The notes beneath the pieces are model-generated. The model had not been told where the DNA came from and did no database searches. It worked only from the letters and a program-made list of their open reading frames with translations. Below are positions 63,653 to 64,000 of a DNA stretch of 64,000 bases, in pieces. This DNA is from Clostridia bacterium (GTDB taxonomy: Bacteria; Bacillota; Clostridia; Acetivibrionales; DSM-2933). The position numbers and the translations under genes were made by a program. Each line of letters begins with the position of its first letter. Positions within the stretch are counted from its first letter, which is position 1. The stretch lies in contig JAOABQ010000049.1 of assembly GCA_026418275.1 (NCBI GenBank), positions 62,001 to 126,000 on the forward strand, written 5' to 3'.

Positions 63653-63722
63653 TTATACTTATTTGCATTAAATGTAATAATATCTAATAAATCAATTGAT
63701 TTTTTAAAAAATGGATAATACT
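63653..63722 (+). repeat. dispersed intergenic repeat, copy 2
   Basis: TTATACTTATTTGCATTAAA at the left and TTTTTTAAAAAATGGATAAT at the right, matching copy 1 at 10212-10295 in order and orientation, with a shorter middle. Confidence 0.5.
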
Positions 63723-63777
63723 AATTTAAATGTAGATTAAGTTAAGGTAATCAATGGATGGAGGGCTTGTGTTTAAA

Positions 63778-64000
63778 ATGGAGAAATCGGATAATTGTAA
63801 GTGCTGTTTGGTTCAAAAGGGTTCGTTGGAATACATACAGTTTAGTAACCTATTAAAGCACCGGGATATTTTGACTCACTGTTTTACTACAAGAAACGGT
63901 GGTGTAAGCGAGGGGGATTGTTTTTCCCTCAATTTGGGCCTTAACCGGAAAGACCTTAAGGAAAATGTCATTGAGAATTTTAAGCGTGTATCGGACGCAC
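63778..64000 (+). CDS. pgeF: laccase-domain (YfiH/PgeF family) protein, 5' part
   Basis: The first 74 codons are visible before the window ends: QFSNLLKHRDILTHCFTTRN, then GGVSEGDCFSLNLGLNRKDL. These are the TTRNGGVS and NLGL motifs of the YfiH/PgeF multicopper-like purine nucleoside phosphorylase / peptidoglycan-editing family. The N-terminal part with CKCC is variable. ATG 63778 lies 12 bp from GGAGGG; an in-frame GTG at 63769 is closer (4 bp). In Clostridia this gene often precedes cell-division or lipoprotein genes; the downstream context is not visible. Confidence 0.85.
   Translation, partial: MEKSDNCKCCLVQKGSLEYIQFSNLLKHRDILTHCFTTRNGGVSEGDCFSLNLGLNRKDLKENVIENFKRVSDA

Larger units (their letters stand above)
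63392..63777 (+). other. 386-bp intergenic region before the laccase-domain gene
   Basis: Holds the chemoreceptor terminator (63428-63459), a TTGATT/TATGGT pair (63593-63620, weak promoter) and copy 2 of the dispersed repeat (63653-63722). Confidence 0.5.

Noticed and set aside
1-64000. CRISPR arrays, tRNA and rRNA genes
   Set aside because: No regularly spaced palindromic repeats, cloverleaf-type sequences or conserved rRNA segments were noticed on either strand.

Overview
The window looks like a chromosome segment from an AT-rich, endospore-forming, cellulolytic-type member of the Clostridia (Ruminiclostridium/Acetivibrio-like). The evidence is a strong purine bias on coding strands with GGAGG ribosome sites, sporulation genes (spoVFA/spoVFB, spoVS, AI-2E/YtvI-type permease), Bacillus-like synteny (rpsO-pnp-M16 protease-spoVFA-spoVFB; rny-ymdB-spoVS), an S-layer homology protein, and a CUT1 sugar transporter next to a GH94 disaccharide phosphorylase and a phosphohexomutase. 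No rRNA, tRNA or CRISPR array was seen.

Layout: 1-3.2 kb holds a small Glu/Lys/Ser-rich lipoprotein-like protein and a tandem-duplicated ATP-grasp (glutathionylspermidine synthase-like) enzyme. 3.4-8.7 kb is a housekeeping run: DUF177/YceD, rpmF, a DUF512 radical SAM protein, der, plsY and gpsA. 8.7-10.9 kb has an MFS transporter and a GtrA protein. 11.1-14.4 kb is a complete sigY-like ECF sigma operon (sigma, two small regulators, YxlE-like protein, ABC ATPase and permease) with two matching ECF promoters. 14.4-22.5 kb carries envelope genes: an LTA-synthase-like sulfatase, gatD and murT (split by an inverted permease gene), a zinc-ribbon membrane protein and a 54-residue gene. 22.9-32.5 kb is a two-component system followed by a lipoprotein, a MacA/MacB-like efflux system and an SLH protein; the two promoter regions share a 17-bp box. 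32.6-38.9 kb holds a receiver protein, rpsO, pnp, the M16 protease and spoVFA.

The most striking feature is at 38,870-44,561. A 5,683-bp element encoding a SpoIVCA-like large serine recombinase splits spoVFB (dipicolinate synthase subunit B). Both junctions carry the 9-bp core TACAGGGAA, and joining them in silico restores an uninterrupted 192-residue SpoVFB. This is the architecture of a skin-like element that is excised during sporulation. spoVFA has a textbook sigma-K promoter.

Downstream come folD, a coiled-coil ABC-type ATPase half lacking a Walker A, rny, ymdB and spoVS (45.2-49.8 kb). Then follow the sugar uptake and phosphorolysis block (50.6-60.3 kb), with unusually long non-coding stretches, a chemoreceptor (61.1-63.4 kb) and the start of a laccase-domain (YfiH/PgeF) gene cut by the window end.

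Starts were chosen by ribosome-site spacing. Product calls rest on motif recognition and memory of the families, not on searches.
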